From assembly GCF_007096885.1 (NCBI RefSeq), contig NZ_VJNO01000042.1, forward strand, positions 1-58,373: a DNA stretch of 58,373 bases, in the 5' to 3' direction. Position 1 is the stretch's first letter; every line of letters begins with the position of its first letter. Below are positions 1-9,985 of the stretch, in pieces. The notes under the pieces were generated by a model. It was given only the letters and a program-made list of their open reading frames with translations. It was not told the origin of the DNA and did no database searches. Made by a program: the position numbers and the translations under genes. Source of the DNA: Streptomyces sp. 130. GTDB lineage: Bacteria > Actinomycetota > Actinomycetes > Streptomycetales > Streptomycetaceae.

Positions 1-45
1 GAACTCGGGCTCGCCCTGAAGGTCACCACACCCCCCGGAACCTGA
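1..45 (+). CDS. C-terminal end of an unidentified gene (partial)
   Basis: Frame 1 is open from the window edge to a TGA at 43-45 and reads ELGLALKVTTPPGT. Codon use (GTC, ACC, GCC, CTC) fits a Streptomyces gene, but 14 residues are too few to name a family. Directly after the stop the sequence passes into a low-complexity C-rich tract, so this would be the last real coding sequence before that tract. It could also be chance, because stops are rare in such GC-rich DNA. Confidence 0.35.
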   Translation, partial: ELGLALKVTTPPGT

Positions 46-85
46 CCAACGGCTCCCCGCGGCTCCGCAACGCCAGGCGCACCCG

Positions 86-700
86 CGCGCCGCGCGCTGC
101 TTCCCCGCGCGCTGCTCCCCCGCGCGCTGCTCGTCCGCCGCCCGCGTGCCGCTCGCCGCTCGCTCGCGCGTCCGCTTGCCGCGCGCCGCTTGCCCGCCGC
201 CCGCGCCGCCCGCCCGCCGCGCGCTGCTCCCCCGCGCGCCGCTTCCCCGCCCGCCCGCCCGCTGCTCGCTCGCTCGCTGCTCGTCCGCCGCCCGCCGCCC
301 GCCGCTCGTCCGCCGCCCGCGCGCCGCTCGCTGCACGCCCGCGTGCCGCTTGCCCGCCGCCCGCGCGCCGCCCGTCCGCCCGCCCGTCCCCGCTCGCTCG
401 CCCGCCGCTCGTCCGACCGCTCGCTGCTTGTCCGCCGCCGGCGTGCCGCTTGCCCGCCGCCCGCTCGCTGCACGCCCGCGCCGCCCGCCCGCTAGCCGCC
501 CGCCGCCCGCCCGTTAGCGGCCCGCCCGCCCGCGCGCCGCCCGCCCGCCGTCCGGCCATCCGCCCCCGCGCCGCCCGTCCGTCCGCCCGTCTGCTCGCCC
601 GCTAGCCGCCCGCCCGCTCGCCGCCCGCCCGCCGTCCGTCCATCCGCCCACGCGCCGCCCGCCCGCTCGCCGCCCGCCGCCCGTCCGCTCACCGCCCCCC
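86..700. repeat. Degenerate C-rich low-complexity repeat tract
   Basis: About 600 bases are built almost wholly from short CCGCC, CGCCCG, GCTCG and GTCCG words, with very little A. Longer words recur: CTCGCTGCACGCCCGCG near 330 and 467, GTGCCGCTTGCCCGCC near 343 and 443, and CCCGCTAGCCGCCCGCC near 488 and 598. This looks like a decayed tandem array with higher-order duplications. The minus strand is correspondingly G-rich with closely spaced GG/GGG runs. All six frames stay open for long distances because stop codons need A and T; the implied Arg/Ala/Gly proteins have no recognisable fold, so I treat the tract as non-coding. Confidence 0.8.
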
Positions 701-917
701 CGCACCACCCGAGCACGCCCAGCGCGAGGGCGATCCGGGTGCTCGCCGGGAGCACAGCGGACGCGGCGGAGCGATCCGCGAAGGTCTGCCGGGCCGGCCC
801 TGGCCAATAAGGCGCACCCCGGCCTCGCTCTGCTCCACCCAGGACAAGCGCCAGGCGGGCCCGGCGGCCCTACCGTGGGGGCCGACACACCCCACGCCAT
901 CGAAGGGCCGGAACTCC

Positions 918-2363
918 ATGACCTCCACCCACGTCTTCTGGCTGGCCGGCCGCCAGGCCACCGGCGAGGAAAGCTTCGACGTCACCAACTCCTGGGACGG
1001 GCGCCTCGTCGGGACGGTCTCCGTCCCGACCGAGGCCCAGGTCGAGGAGGCCGTCGCCGCCGCGCACGCCGTGCGCGAGGAGTTCGCCGCGACCCCGGCC
1101 CACGTCCGCGCCGCCGCGCTCGACCACGTGGCCCGCCGGCTGGCCGAGCGCGCCGAGGAGATCGCCCAGCTGATCTCCGCCGAGAACGGCAAGCCCGTCA
1201 AGTGGGCGCGCGGCGAGGTCGGGCGGGCCGTGTCCGTCTTCCGCTTCGCCTCCGAGGAGGCCCGCCGGTTCAACAGCGGCGAGGCCCAGCGCCTGGACAC
1301 CGACGCAGGCGGCACCGGCCGCCTCGGACTGACCCGGCGCTTCCCGCGCGGCCCGGTCCTCGGCATCGCGCCCTTCAACTTCCCGCTGAACCTGAGCGCC
1401 CACAAGGTCGCCCCGGCCATCGCGGTCGGCGTCCCGATCATCCTCAAGCCCGCCCCGGCGACCCCGGTCTCCTCGCTGGTCCTGGGCGAGCTGCTGGCCG
1501 AGACGGACCTCCCGGCCGGCTCCTGGTCCGTCCTGACCGTCCCCAACGACCGGATGCCCGCCCTGGTCCAGGACGAGCGGCTGCCGGTGATCTCCTTCAC
1601 CGGGTCGGCCCCCGTCGGCTACGCGATCATGGACTCCGTGCCCCGTAAGCACTGCACGCTGGAGCTCGGCGGCAACGGCGCCGCCGTCGTCCTCGGCGAC
1701 TACGCCTCCGACGCGGACCTGGACTGGGCCGCGAACCGCATCGCGACCTTCTCCAACTACCAGGGCGGCCAGTCCTGCATCTCCGTCCAGCGCGTCATCG
1801 CCGACGCCGCGGTGTACGACCGGCTGCTGCCCAGGATCGTCGCCGCCGTGGAGGCCCAGGTCACCGGCGACCCGTCCGACCCGGCCACCGACGTCGGCCC
1901 GCTCGTGGACGAGGCCGCCGCCCGGCGCGTCGAGTCCTGGGTCGACGAGGCCGTCGCGGCGGGCGCCCAGCTCCTCGCGGGCGGCAAGCGCGACGGGTCG
2001 ACGTACGCCCCGACCGTCCTCGCCGGACTGCCGGACGGTGTCACCCTCGCGGCCGAGGAGGTCTTCGGCCCGGTCCTGTCCGTGCGGAAGGTGAACGGCG
2101 AGGCCGAGGCGTTCGCCGCCGTCAACGACTCCCGGTACGGGCTCCAGGCGGGCGTGTTCACCCACGACATCCAGGCCGCCTTCCGCGCCCACCGCGCGCT
2201 GGAGGTCGGCGGCGTGATCATCGGCGACGTCCCCTCGTACCGCGCCGACCAGATGCCGTACGGCGGAGCCAAGCAGTCCGGCGTGGGCCGCGAGGGCGTC
2301 CGCTACGCGATGGACGACTACACCTACGAGCGCGTCCTCGTCCTCACCGGCCTCGCGCTCTGA
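918..2363 (+). CDS. NAD(P)-dependent aldehyde dehydrogenase family protein
   Basis: This 481-residue protein has the length and motif order of the ALDH superfamily, which oxidises aldehydes to acids in the cytosol. Visible features are the oxyanion Asn in APFNFPLN (N154), the cofactor Lys of LKPAPATP (K177), the general-base Glu in LELGGNGA (E249), the catalytic Cys in GGQSCISV (C287) and the EEVFGP motif near 360. The ATG at 918 starts the conserved N-terminus. A TACCGT -10-like box lies at 870-875. The gene reads into a 200-bp spacer before an acyl-CoA dehydrogenase. The substrate cannot be read from sequence; fatty or short-chain aldehyde oxidation is only suggested by that neighbour. Confidence 0.93.
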   Translation: MTSTHVFWLAGRQATGEESFDVTNSWDGRLVGTVSVPTEAQVEEAVAAAHAVREEFAATPAHVRAAALDHVARRLAERAEEIAQLISAENGKPVKWARGEVGRAVSVFRFASEEARRFNSGEAQRLDTDAGGTGRLGLTRRFPRGPVLGIAPFNFPLNLSAHKVAPAIAVGVPIILKPAPATPVSSLVLGELLAETDLPAGSWSVLTVPNDRMPALVQDERLPVISFTGSAPVGYAIMDSVPRKHCTLELGGNGAAVVLGDYASDADLDWAANRIATFSNYQGGQSCISVQRVIADAAVYDRLLPRIVAAVEAQVTGDPSDPATDVGPLVDEAAARRVESWVDEAVAAGAQLLAGGKRDGSTYAPTVLAGLPDGVTLAAEEVFGPVLSVRKVNGEAEAFAAVNDSRYGLQAGVFTHDIQAAFRAHRALEVGGVIIGDVPSYRADQMPYGGAKQSGVGREGVRYAMDDYTYERVLVLTGLAL

Positions 2364-2489
2364 CGCACAGGCGGACGCCTGCCGCACCCCGCGCCGGACA
2401 GTGGAGTGGCCGCCGACCCGATCGGCGCCCCGGGGCTGGCCGGGGTGGCACGGACCGGGTACATACGGACGAGTAGAACCGGACAGGTA

Positions 2490-2519
2490 CGCACGGGCGG
2501 ACGACCCCCCGCCCGTGCG
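2490..2519. promoter_or_regulatory. Hairpin in the acyl-CoA dehydrogenase leader
   Basis: An 11-bp perfect inverted repeat (CGCACGGGCGG at 2490-2500 and its complement at 2509-2519) encloses an 8-base loop, 44 bases before the next start codon. It has no T-tract. It may be the tail of the upstream transcript or a leader structure or operator; sequence alone does not decide. Confidence 0.45.
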
Positions 2520-2563
2520 CCTGCCGGGTCCGCCCACCCGACGACGCGGCGAGGTGAGCCCTC

Positions 2564-4510
2564 ATGTCCGCTCCATCCGCACAACAGCCCACGCCCAAGG
2601 TCACCGAACGCGAAGCGCGCCAGGTCGCCGAGGACGCGCGGGAACAGGACTGGCGCAAACCCAGCTTCGCCAAGGAACTCTTCCTCGGCCGCTTCCGCCT
2701 GGACCTGATCCACCCGCACCCGCAGCCCGCCGGCGAGGACGTCCGGCGCGGCGAGGAATTCCTCGCCCGGCTCCGGGAGTTCTGCGAGACCCGGGTCGAC
2801 GGCGCCCTGATCGAACGCGAGGCGAAAATTCCCGACGAGGTCGTGAACGGCCTCAAGGAACTCGGCGCGCTCGGCATGAAGATCGACGTCAAGTACGGCG
2901 GCCTCGGCCTCACCCAGGTCTACTACAACCGGGCCCTCGCCCTGGCCGGCTCCGCGAGCCCCGCGATCGGCGCCCTGCTCTCCGCCCACCAGTCGATCGG
3001 CGTCCCCCAGCCGCTGAAGACCTTCGGCACCCAGGAGCAGAAGGACGCCTTCCTGCCCCGGCTCGCCCGTACCGACATCTCGGCGTTCCTCCTCACCGAG
3101 CCGGACGTGGGCTCGGACCCCGCGCGGCTCGCCACCACCGCCGTCCGGGACGGGGACGACTACGTCCTCGACGGAGTGAAGCTGTGGACCACCAACGGCG
3201 TCGTCGCGGACCTCCTGGTCGTCATGGCACGTGTCCCGAAGTCCTCCGGGGGCAAGGGCGGCATCACCGCCTTCGTGGTCGAGGCGGACGCCCCCGGCAT
3301 CACCGTGGAGCACCGCAACGCCTTCATGGGCCTGCGCGGCATCGAGAACGGCGTCACCCGCTTCCACCGGGTACGGGTGCCCGCGGCCAACCGCATCGGG
3401 CCCGAGGGTGCCGGGCTCAGGATCGCGCTCACCACGCTCAACACCGGCCGGCTCTCGCTCCCCGCGATGTGCGTCGGCTCCGGCAAGTGGTGCCTGAAGA
3501 TCGCCCGCGAGTGGTCCGCCGTCCGCGAGCAGTGGGGCAGGCCGGTCGCCCGGCACGAGGCAGTCGGCTCGAAGATCGCCTTCATCGCCGCGACCACCTT
3601 CGCCCTCGAAGCCGTGGTCGACCTCGCCTCGCAGATGGCCGACGAGGACCGCAACGACATCCGCATCGAAGCCGCGCTCGCCAAGCTGTACGGCTCCGAG
3701 ATGGGCTGCCTGATCGCCGACGAACTCGTCCAGATCCGCGGCGGACGCGGTTTCGAGACCGCCGCGTCCCTCGCCGCCCGGGGCGAACGGGCCGTGCCCG
3801 CCGAGCAGATGCTCCGCGACATGCGGATCAACCGGATCTTCGAGGGCTCCACGGAGATCATGCACCTGCTGATCGCCCGCGAGGCGGTCGACGCCCACCT
3901 CAAGGTCGCCGGCGACATCATCGACCCCGACAAGCCCCTCTCCGCCAAGGCCAAGGCGGGCGCCGACGCGGCCGGCTTCTACGCCAAGTGGCTCCCCAAG
4001 CTCGTCGTGGGACCGGGCCGGCTCCCCACCGCCTACGCCGAGTTCCACCCCGCCGGCCACCCGGACCTGGCCACGCATCTGCGGTACGTCGAACGCGCCT
4101 CGCGCAAGCTGGCCCGTTCCACCTTCTACGCGATGTCCCGCTGGCAGGGCCGGATGGAGACCAAACAGGGCTTCCTCGGCCGGATCGTGGACATCGGCGC
4201 CGAACTCTTCGCGATGAGCGCCGCCTGCGTCCGCGCCGAGCACCTGCGCGTCACGGACGAGCACGGCCGCGAGGCGTACCAGCTCGCCGACGCTTTCTGC
4301 CGCCAGGCCCGCATCCGCGTCGAGGAGCTGTTCACCCGGCTCTGGTCCAACACCGACGACCTCGACCGGCGCGTCGTGAAGGGCGTCCTGTCCGGCACGT
4401 ACGGCTGGCTGGAGGAGGGCGTGGTCGACCCCAGCGGCGAGGGCCCCTGGATCGCCGACGCCACCCCCGGCCCCTCCACCGAGGAGAACGTCCACCGGCC
4501 GATCCGCTGA
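2564..4510 (+). CDS. Acyl-CoA dehydrogenase, long form with C-terminal extension
   Basis: This 648-residue flavoprotein resembles the VLCAD/ACAD9-type acyl-CoA dehydrogenases, which catalyse the first alpha,beta-dehydrogenation of fatty-acid beta-oxidation. The core spans about residues 60-445: FAD-contact motif LTEPDVGSDPA at 177-187, WTTNG at 208-212, QIRGGRGF at 390-397, and catalytic Glu427 in INRIFEGSTEI. Residues after about 450 form the extra alpha-helical domain of the long-chain branch. The start is ATG after GGCGAGGTGAGCCCTC. The gene stands alone between a leader hairpin and a strong terminator. Chain-length specificity is inferred from size only. Confidence 0.93.
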   Translation: MSAPSAQQPTPKVTEREARQVAEDAREQDWRKPSFAKELFLGRFRLDLIHPHPQPAGEDVRRGEEFLARLREFCETRVDGALIEREAKIPDEVVNGLKELGALGMKIDVKYGGLGLTQVYYNRALALAGSASPAIGALLSAHQSIGVPQPLKTFGTQEQKDAFLPRLARTDISAFLLTEPDVGSDPARLATTAVRDGDDYVLDGVKLWTTNGVVADLLVVMARVPKSSGGKGGITAFVVEADAPGITVEHRNAFMGLRGIENGVTRFHRVRVPAANRIGPEGAGLRIALTTLNTGRLSLPAMCVGSGKWCLKIAREWSAVREQWGRPVARHEAVGSKIAFIAATTFALEAVVDLASQMADEDRNDIRIEAALAKLYGSEMGCLIADELVQIRGGRGFETAASLAARGERAVPAEQMLRDMRINRIFEGSTEIMHLLIAREAVDAHLKVAGDIIDPDKPLSAKAKAGADAAGFYAKWLPKLVVGPGRLPTAYAEFHPAGHPDLATHLRYVERASRKLARSTFYAMSRWQGRMETKQGFLGRIVDIGAELFAMSAACVRAEHLRVTDEHGREAYQLADAFCRQARIRVEELFTRLWSNTDDLDRRVVKGVLSGTYGWLEEGVVDPSGEGPWIADATPGPSTEENVHRPIR

Positions 4511-4530
4511 GCCGCCGGGCCGTCACCGGC

Positions 4531-4559
4531 GGGGCGCGTCCAGTCGCTGGACGCGCCCC
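4531..4559 (+). terminator. Hairpin terminator after the acyl-CoA dehydrogenase
   Basis: A perfect 13-bp stem (GGGGCGCGTCCAG and its complement) closes a TCG loop, 20 bases after the stop codon. As is common in Streptomyces, no U-tract follows. It separates the acyl-CoA dehydrogenase from the downstream EPSP-synthase-like gene. Confidence 0.8.
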
Positions 4560-4594
4560 ACCGCACGCCCCGGTCCACGGCAGGATGGACGCCC

Positions 4595-5830
4595 GTGACC
4601 GTCATCCATGTCCCCGGCTCCAAGTCCGTCACCGCGCGCGCCCTCTTCCTGGCCGCCGCCGCGAACGGCCGCAGCACGCTCGTACGCCCGCTGAGCTCCG
4701 ACGACACCGAGGGGTTCGCGGCCGGGCTGACCGCGCTCGGCTACGAGGTCGAGCAGGAGGCGGACGCCTGGCACATCACCGGCCGCCCCGCCGGGCCCGC
4801 CGCCACCGAGGCCGACGTCTACTGCCGCGACGGGGCCACCACCGCCCGCTTCCTGCCCACCCTCGCGGCGGCCGGCGCCCGCGGCAGCTACCGCTTCGAC
4901 GCCTCCGCGCAGATGCGCCGCCGCCCCCTCGCCCCGCTCACCGAGGCCCTGCGCACCCTCGGCGTCGACCTGCGCCACGAGGCGGCCGAGGGCCACCACC
5001 CGCTGCGCATCGAGGCCGCCGGCGTAAGGGGCGGCGAACTCACCCTGGACGCCGGGCAGTCCAGCCAGTACCTCACCGCCCTGCTGATGCTCGGCCCGCT
5101 CACGGAGACCGGGCTGCGGATCACCGTCACCGACCTCGTCTCGGCGCCCTACATCGAGATCACCCTCGCGATGATGCGCTCCTTCGGCGCCCGGGTCACC
5201 CGGAGCGGCCCCGGCGGCACCGTCTTCACCGTGGAGCCCGGCGGCTACCGCGCCACCACCTACGCCGTCGAACCCGACGCCTCCACCGCGAGCTACTTCT
5301 TCGCCGCCGCCGCCCTCACCGGCCGCGAGATCACCGTCCCCGGACTCGGCGAGGGCGCCCTCCAGGGGGACCTGCGGTTCACCGACGTCCTGCGCCGCAT
5401 GGGCGCCGACGTCACCATGAAGGACGGCGCCACCACGGTCCGCTCGGCCGGCACCCTGAGCGGCCTCACCGTCAACATGCGCGACATCTCCGACACCATG
5501 CCCACGCTCGCCGCGATCGCCCCCTTCGCCTCGGGTCCCGTACGCATCGAGGACGTCGGCAACACCCGCGTGAAGGAGTGCGACCGGCTGCAGGCGTGCG
5601 CGGACAACCTGCGGCGCATGGGCATCACGGTCACCACGGGCCCCGACTGGATCGAGATCCGGCCCGGCACGCCCGCGCCCGTCGAGATCGAGACCCACGG
5701 CGACCACCGCATCGTCATGTCGTTCGCCGTCGCCGGCCTGCGCACCCCCGGCATCACGTACGACGACCCGGGCTGCGTACGCAAGACGTTCCCCGGCTTC
5801 CACGAGGCGTTCGCCGCCGCCACCGGCTGA
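4595..5830 (+). CDS. EPSP synthase-like protein (3-phosphoshikimate 1-carboxyvinyltransferase family)
   Basis: This 411-residue protein has the enolpyruvyltransferase double inverse-barrel motifs. PGSKSVTARAL (7-17) is the phosphate/PEP loop (K10, S11, R15), SSQYLTALLM binds shikimate phosphate, DTMPTLA carries the catalytic Asp, NTRVKECDRL the Glu/Arg pair, and HGDHRIVMS is near the C-terminus. The GTG start follows CAGGATGGACGCCC. The segment matching GNAGTAMRP of classical enzymes reads RDGATTARF, so the usual Gly appears to be Ala by my hand alignment. Streptomyces normally keep its housekeeping aroA elsewhere, so this is probably a paralogue. A terminator lies on each side, so it may be its own transcription unit. 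Confidence 0.85.
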   Translation: MTVIHVPGSKSVTARALFLAAAANGRSTLVRPLSSDDTEGFAAGLTALGYEVEQEADAWHITGRPAGPAATEADVYCRDGATTARFLPTLAAAGARGSYRFDASAQMRRRPLAPLTEALRTLGVDLRHEAAEGHHPLRIEAAGVRGGELTLDAGQSSQYLTALLMLGPLTETGLRITVTDLVSAPYIEITLAMMRSFGARVTRSGPGGTVFTVEPGGYRATTYAVEPDASTASYFFAAAALTGREITVPGLGEGALQGDLRFTDVLRRMGADVTMKDGATTVRSAGTLSGLTVNMRDISDTMPTLAAIAPFASGPVRIEDVGNTRVKECDRLQACADNLRRMGITVTTGPDWIEIRPGTPAPVEIETHGDHRIVMSFAVAGLRTPGITYDDPGCVRKTFPGFHEAFAAATG

Positions 5831-5844
5831 GGGAAGAGCGGGAA

Positions 5845-5894
5845 CGCGGGGACGGGGACACGGACGGGTCAACCCGGGACACCCCGTCCCCGCG
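5845..5894 (+). terminator. Long-stem hairpin between the EPSPS-like gene and dxr
   Basis: CGCGGGGACGGGG at 5845-5857 is perfectly complementary to 5882-5894 (13 bp). The 24-base loop contains a second small GGG/CCC hairpin. The downstream arm ends only 19 bases before the dxr start, just ahead of its ribosome-binding site. It can terminate the upstream gene, but it could equally act as a leader structure controlling dxr. Confidence 0.7.
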
Positions 5895-5913
5895 CACAGG
5901 GGGAGCGGCGACA

Positions 5914-7176
5914 ATGGGGCCCATGACCGACAGCCCTGCCCCTCTCGCCGACCCGCACCTCGTCTTCGACGCCGTGGAAGGACGCCGGGATCTCGTCATC
6001 CTCGGCTCCACCGGGTCCATCGGCACCCAGGCCATCGACCTGGTGCTGCGCAACCCCGACCGCTTCCGCGTCACCGCGCTGTCCGCGGCCGGCGGCCGGG
6101 TCGCCCTCCTCGCCGAGCAGGCCCGCCTGCTGAAGGTGCGCACGGTCGGGGTCGCCTCGCCCGAGGCCGTACCCGCCCTGCGCGAGGCGCTGCGCCAGGA
6201 GTACGGGGCCGGCGAGCCGCTCCCCGAGATCCTCGCCGGGCCCGACGCGGCGACGGAGCTGGCCGCGAGCGACTGCCACACCGTCCTCAACGGGATCACC
6301 GGCTCCATCGGCCTCGCCCCCACCCTGGCCGCCCTGAAGGCGGGCCGCACCCTGGCCCTCGCCAACAAGGAGTCCCTGATCGTCGGCGGCCCCCTGGTGA
6401 AGGCGCTGGCCGCCCCGGGGCAGATCATCCCCGTCGACTCGGAGCACGCCGCGCTCTTCCAGGCGCTCGCCGCCGGCACCCGCGCCGATGTGCGCCGGCT
6501 CGTCGTCACCGCGTCCGGCGGCCCCTTCCGCGGCCGGACCAGGAGCGAGCTGGCCGACGTCACCCCCGAGCAGGCCCTGGCGCACCCGACCTGGGCCATG
6601 GGCCCGGTCATCACCGTGAATTCGGCCACCCTCGTCAACAAGGGCCTGGAAGTCATCGAGGCGCACCTGCTCTACGACATCCCCTTCGACCGCATCGAGG
6701 TCGTCGTCCACCCCCAGTCGTACGTGCACTCCATGGTCGAGTTCACCGACGGCTCCACGCTCGCCCAGGCCACCCCGCCCGACATGCGCGGCCCGATCGC
6801 CATCGGCCTCGGCTGGCCGCTGCGCGTCCCCGGCGCGGCGCCCGCCTTCGACTGGACGAAGGCGTCCACCTGGGAGTTCCTGCCGCTGGACACCGAAGCC
6901 TTCCCGTCCGTCGGCCTCGCCCGGCACGTCGGCGCTCTGGGCGGCACCGCGCCCGCCGTGTTCAACGCGGCCAACGAGGAGTGCGTCGACGCGTTCCTGT
7001 CCGGCAAGCTGCCCTTCAACGGCATCATGGACACGGTCACCGCGGTGGTGGGCGAACACGGCACACCGGAATCGGGAACTTCTCTCACCGTCGCGGACGT
7101 ACTCGAAGCGGAGACCTGGGCGCGGACCCGGGCCCGGGAACTCTCGGCCAAGGCCATTGCGGAGGCACGCGCATGA
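5914..7176 (+). CDS. dxr: 1-deoxy-D-xylulose 5-phosphate reductoisomerase
   Basis: This enzyme converts DXP to MEP with NADPH, the committed step of the non-mevalonate isoprenoid pathway, in the cytosol. Seen in the 420 residues: the Rossmann motif ILGSTGSIGTQAIDLV, ALANKESLIVGG, the metal site VDSEHAALFQ, the substrate loop VTASGGPFRG, NSATLVNKGLEVIEAH and VHPQSYVHSMVEF. I chose ATG 5914 because GGGGGAG lies about 9 bases upstream; ATG 5923 (417 aa) is the alternative. The stop overlaps the next gene's start as ATGA, so the two are translationally coupled. Confidence 0.95.
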   Translation: MGPMTDSPAPLADPHLVFDAVEGRRDLVILGSTGSIGTQAIDLVLRNPDRFRVTALSAAGGRVALLAEQARLLKVRTVGVASPEAVPALREALRQEYGAGEPLPEILAGPDAATELAASDCHTVLNGITGSIGLAPTLAALKAGRTLALANKESLIVGGPLVKALAAPGQIIPVDSEHAALFQALAAGTRADVRRLVVTASGGPFRGRTRSELADVTPEQALAHPTWAMGPVITVNSATLVNKGLEVIEAHLLYDIPFDRIEVVVHPQSYVHSMVEFTDGSTLAQATPPDMRGPIAIGLGWPLRVPGAAPAFDWTKASTWEFLPLDTEAFPSVGLARHVGALGGTAPAVFNAANEECVDAFLSGKLPFNGIMDTVTAVVGEHGTPESGTSLTVADVLEAETWARTRARELSAKAIAEARA

Positions 7177-8483
7177 GCATGACGACGATCCTGCTGACGA
7201 TTCTCGGCATCGCCGTCTTCGCCTTCGGCCTGCTCTTCTCCATCGCCTGGCACGAGCTGGGCCACCTCTCCACCGCCAAGCTCTTCGGCATCCGCGTCCC
7301 GCAGTACATGGTCGGCTTCGGCCCCACCATCTGGTCCCGCAGGAAGGGCGACACGGAGTACGGCATCAAGGCCATCCCGGCCGGCGGGTACATCCGGATG
7401 ATCGGCATGTTTCCGCCCGGCCCGGACGGGAAGCTGGAGGCCCGCTCCACCTCGCCCTGGCGCGGCATGATCGAGGACGCCAGATCCGCCTCCTTCGAGG
7501 AGCTGCAGCCGGGCGACGAGGACCGCCTCTTCTACACCCGCAAGCCGTGGAAGCGCGTCATCGTGATGTTCGCCGGCCCCTTCATGAACCTGGTGCTGGC
7601 CGTCGCGATCTTCCTCGGCGTCTCCATGACCTTCGGCTTCCAGACCAACACCACCGAGGTCGCCGGCGTCCAGAAATGCGTCATCCCGCAGAGCGCGGAG
7701 CGCACGACCTGCAAGAAGTCCGACGCCGTCTCCCCGGCCCAGGCCGCCGGGCTGAAGAAGGGCGACGTGATCGTCGCCTTCGACGGCGACCGCGTCGACT
7801 CCTGGGACACCCTCTCCGACCGCATCCGCGACACCATCGGCCCCGCCACCATCACGGTGGAGCGCGACGGGCAGGAGAAGGACCTGCACGCGGTCCTCCT
7901 GAAGAACGCCGTCGCCAAGAAGGACTCGCACGGCGAGGCGGTCGCCGGCGAATACGTCACGGCCGGCTACCTCGGCTTCGCCGCCCAGACGAAGATCCTC
8001 CCGCTCTCCTTCGGTGACTCGGTCGTGCGGATGGGCGACATGATCGAGAACGGCGTCGACTCGATCATCGCCCTGCCGTCGAAGATCCCCGCCCTGTGGG
8101 ACGCCGCCTTCGGCGACGGCGAGCGAGCGGCGGACTCCCCGGTCGGCGTCGTCGGCGCGGCGCGCATCGGCGGCGAGGTGATGACGCTGGACGTCCCGGC
8201 GGAGAACCAGGTCGCGATGATGCTGTTCCTGCTGGCCGGCTTCAACCTCTCGTTGTTCCTCTTCAACATGCTGCCGCTGCTCCCGCTCGACGGCGGCCAC
8301 ATCGCGGGGGCCCTGTGGGAGGCGCTGCGCCGGAACACGGCCCGGATCTTCAAGCGCCCCGACCCCGGCCCGTTCGACGTCGCCAAGCTGATGCCCGTCG
8401 CCTACGTGGTCGCCGGGGTCTTCATCTGCTTCACCCTGCTCGTCCTCGTCGCCGACGTGGTCAACCCGGTCAAGATCACCTGA
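7173..8483 (+). CDS. rseP: RseP-type site-2 zinc metalloprotease (membrane)
   Basis: This 436-residue intramembrane protease of the M50 family cleaves transmembrane anti-sigma factors or related substrates. The zinc motif HELGH is at 27-31 in the first membrane helix. The third ligand motif, NMLPLLPLDGGH, lies near residue 375, inside the C-terminal helices. A PDZ domain lies between (core AGLKKGDVIVAFDGDRV). GGAGG upstream and ATGA overlap with dxr fix the start. The dxr-protease-ispG order is conserved in actinobacteria (the mycobacterial homologue is Rip1), which supports orthology. The natural substrate here is unknown. Confidence 0.93.
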   Translation: MSMTTILLTILGIAVFAFGLLFSIAWHELGHLSTAKLFGIRVPQYMVGFGPTIWSRRKGDTEYGIKAIPAGGYIRMIGMFPPGPDGKLEARSTSPWRGMIEDARSASFEELQPGDEDRLFYTRKPWKRVIVMFAGPFMNLVLAVAIFLGVSMTFGFQTNTTEVAGVQKCVIPQSAERTTCKKSDAVSPAQAAGLKKGDVIVAFDGDRVDSWDTLSDRIRDTIGPATITVERDGQEKDLHAVLLKNAVAKKDSHGEAVAGEYVTAGYLGFAAQTKILPLSFGDSVVRMGDMIENGVDSIIALPSKIPALWDAAFGDGERAADSPVGVVGAARIGGEVMTLDVPAENQVAMMLFLLAGFNLSLFLFNMLPLLPLDGGHIAGALWEALRRNTARIFKRPDPGPFDVAKLMPVAYVVAGVFICFTLLVLVADVVNPVKIT

Positions 8484-8492
8484 CAGCGGCGT

Positions 8493-8547
8493 GCCGGACG
8501 CGCCCGGTGCACCGCGAGTGACCGGCGGTGTGCGGGGTGCGTCCGGC
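8493..8547 (+). terminator. Possible terminator after the site-2 protease
   Basis: GCCGGACGC at 8493-8501 pairs perfectly with 8539-8547 around a GC-rich loop that can fold further. It starts 10 bases after the stop codon. A TAACCT -10-like box at 8605-8610 could then start a separate ispG transcript. Confidence 0.5.
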
Positions 8548-8668
8548 GGGCCGACATTCCGTACGGGCCCGGACGCGGTGTGCCCCCGGCCGCCCCCGGT
8601 GCCGTAACCTCGAAGGCCGGAGCCCGCCGATACGGGACCTCGATCCACACCTTGGGGATGCTCAGCGC

Positions 8669-9823
<1,155 letters not shown>

Positions 9824-9840
9824 CCCCCGCAGCCCCGGCA

Positions 9841-9871
9841 GCGCCCCGCGCGGAACCCCACGGCGGGGCGC
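9841..9871 (+). terminator. Terminator after ispG
   Basis: GCGCCCCGC at 9841-9849 is complementary to GCGGGGCGC at 9863-9871 (9 bp, 13-base loop), 18 bases after the ispG stop. TTCCGTGA follows; there is no true U-tract. Confidence 0.65.
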
Positions 9872-9985
9872 TTCCGTGAGCGGCGTCACGACGGGTGCGC
9901 GCAGCCGTTCCGGGGCAGGGGCGGCGTCCCCCGGACTCTTCGGTTACAGTGCGGAAATCAGCAGACCGCATGGTGAGGCCCCCTC

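Noticed and set aside
492..755. Minus-strand frame beginning LPASTRIALALGVLGWCGG
   Set aside because: The start looks like a signal sequence, but there is no ribosome-binding site and it runs into the repeat tract as Arg/Ala/Gly filler. Not listed as a gene, only mentioned in a finding.
2401..7176. A 1591-codon open frame spanning several genes on the plus strand
   Set aside because: Only its 3' part (dxr) has coding character; the rest is an out-of-frame shadow of the acyl-CoA dehydrogenase and EPSPS-like genes, kept open by high GC.
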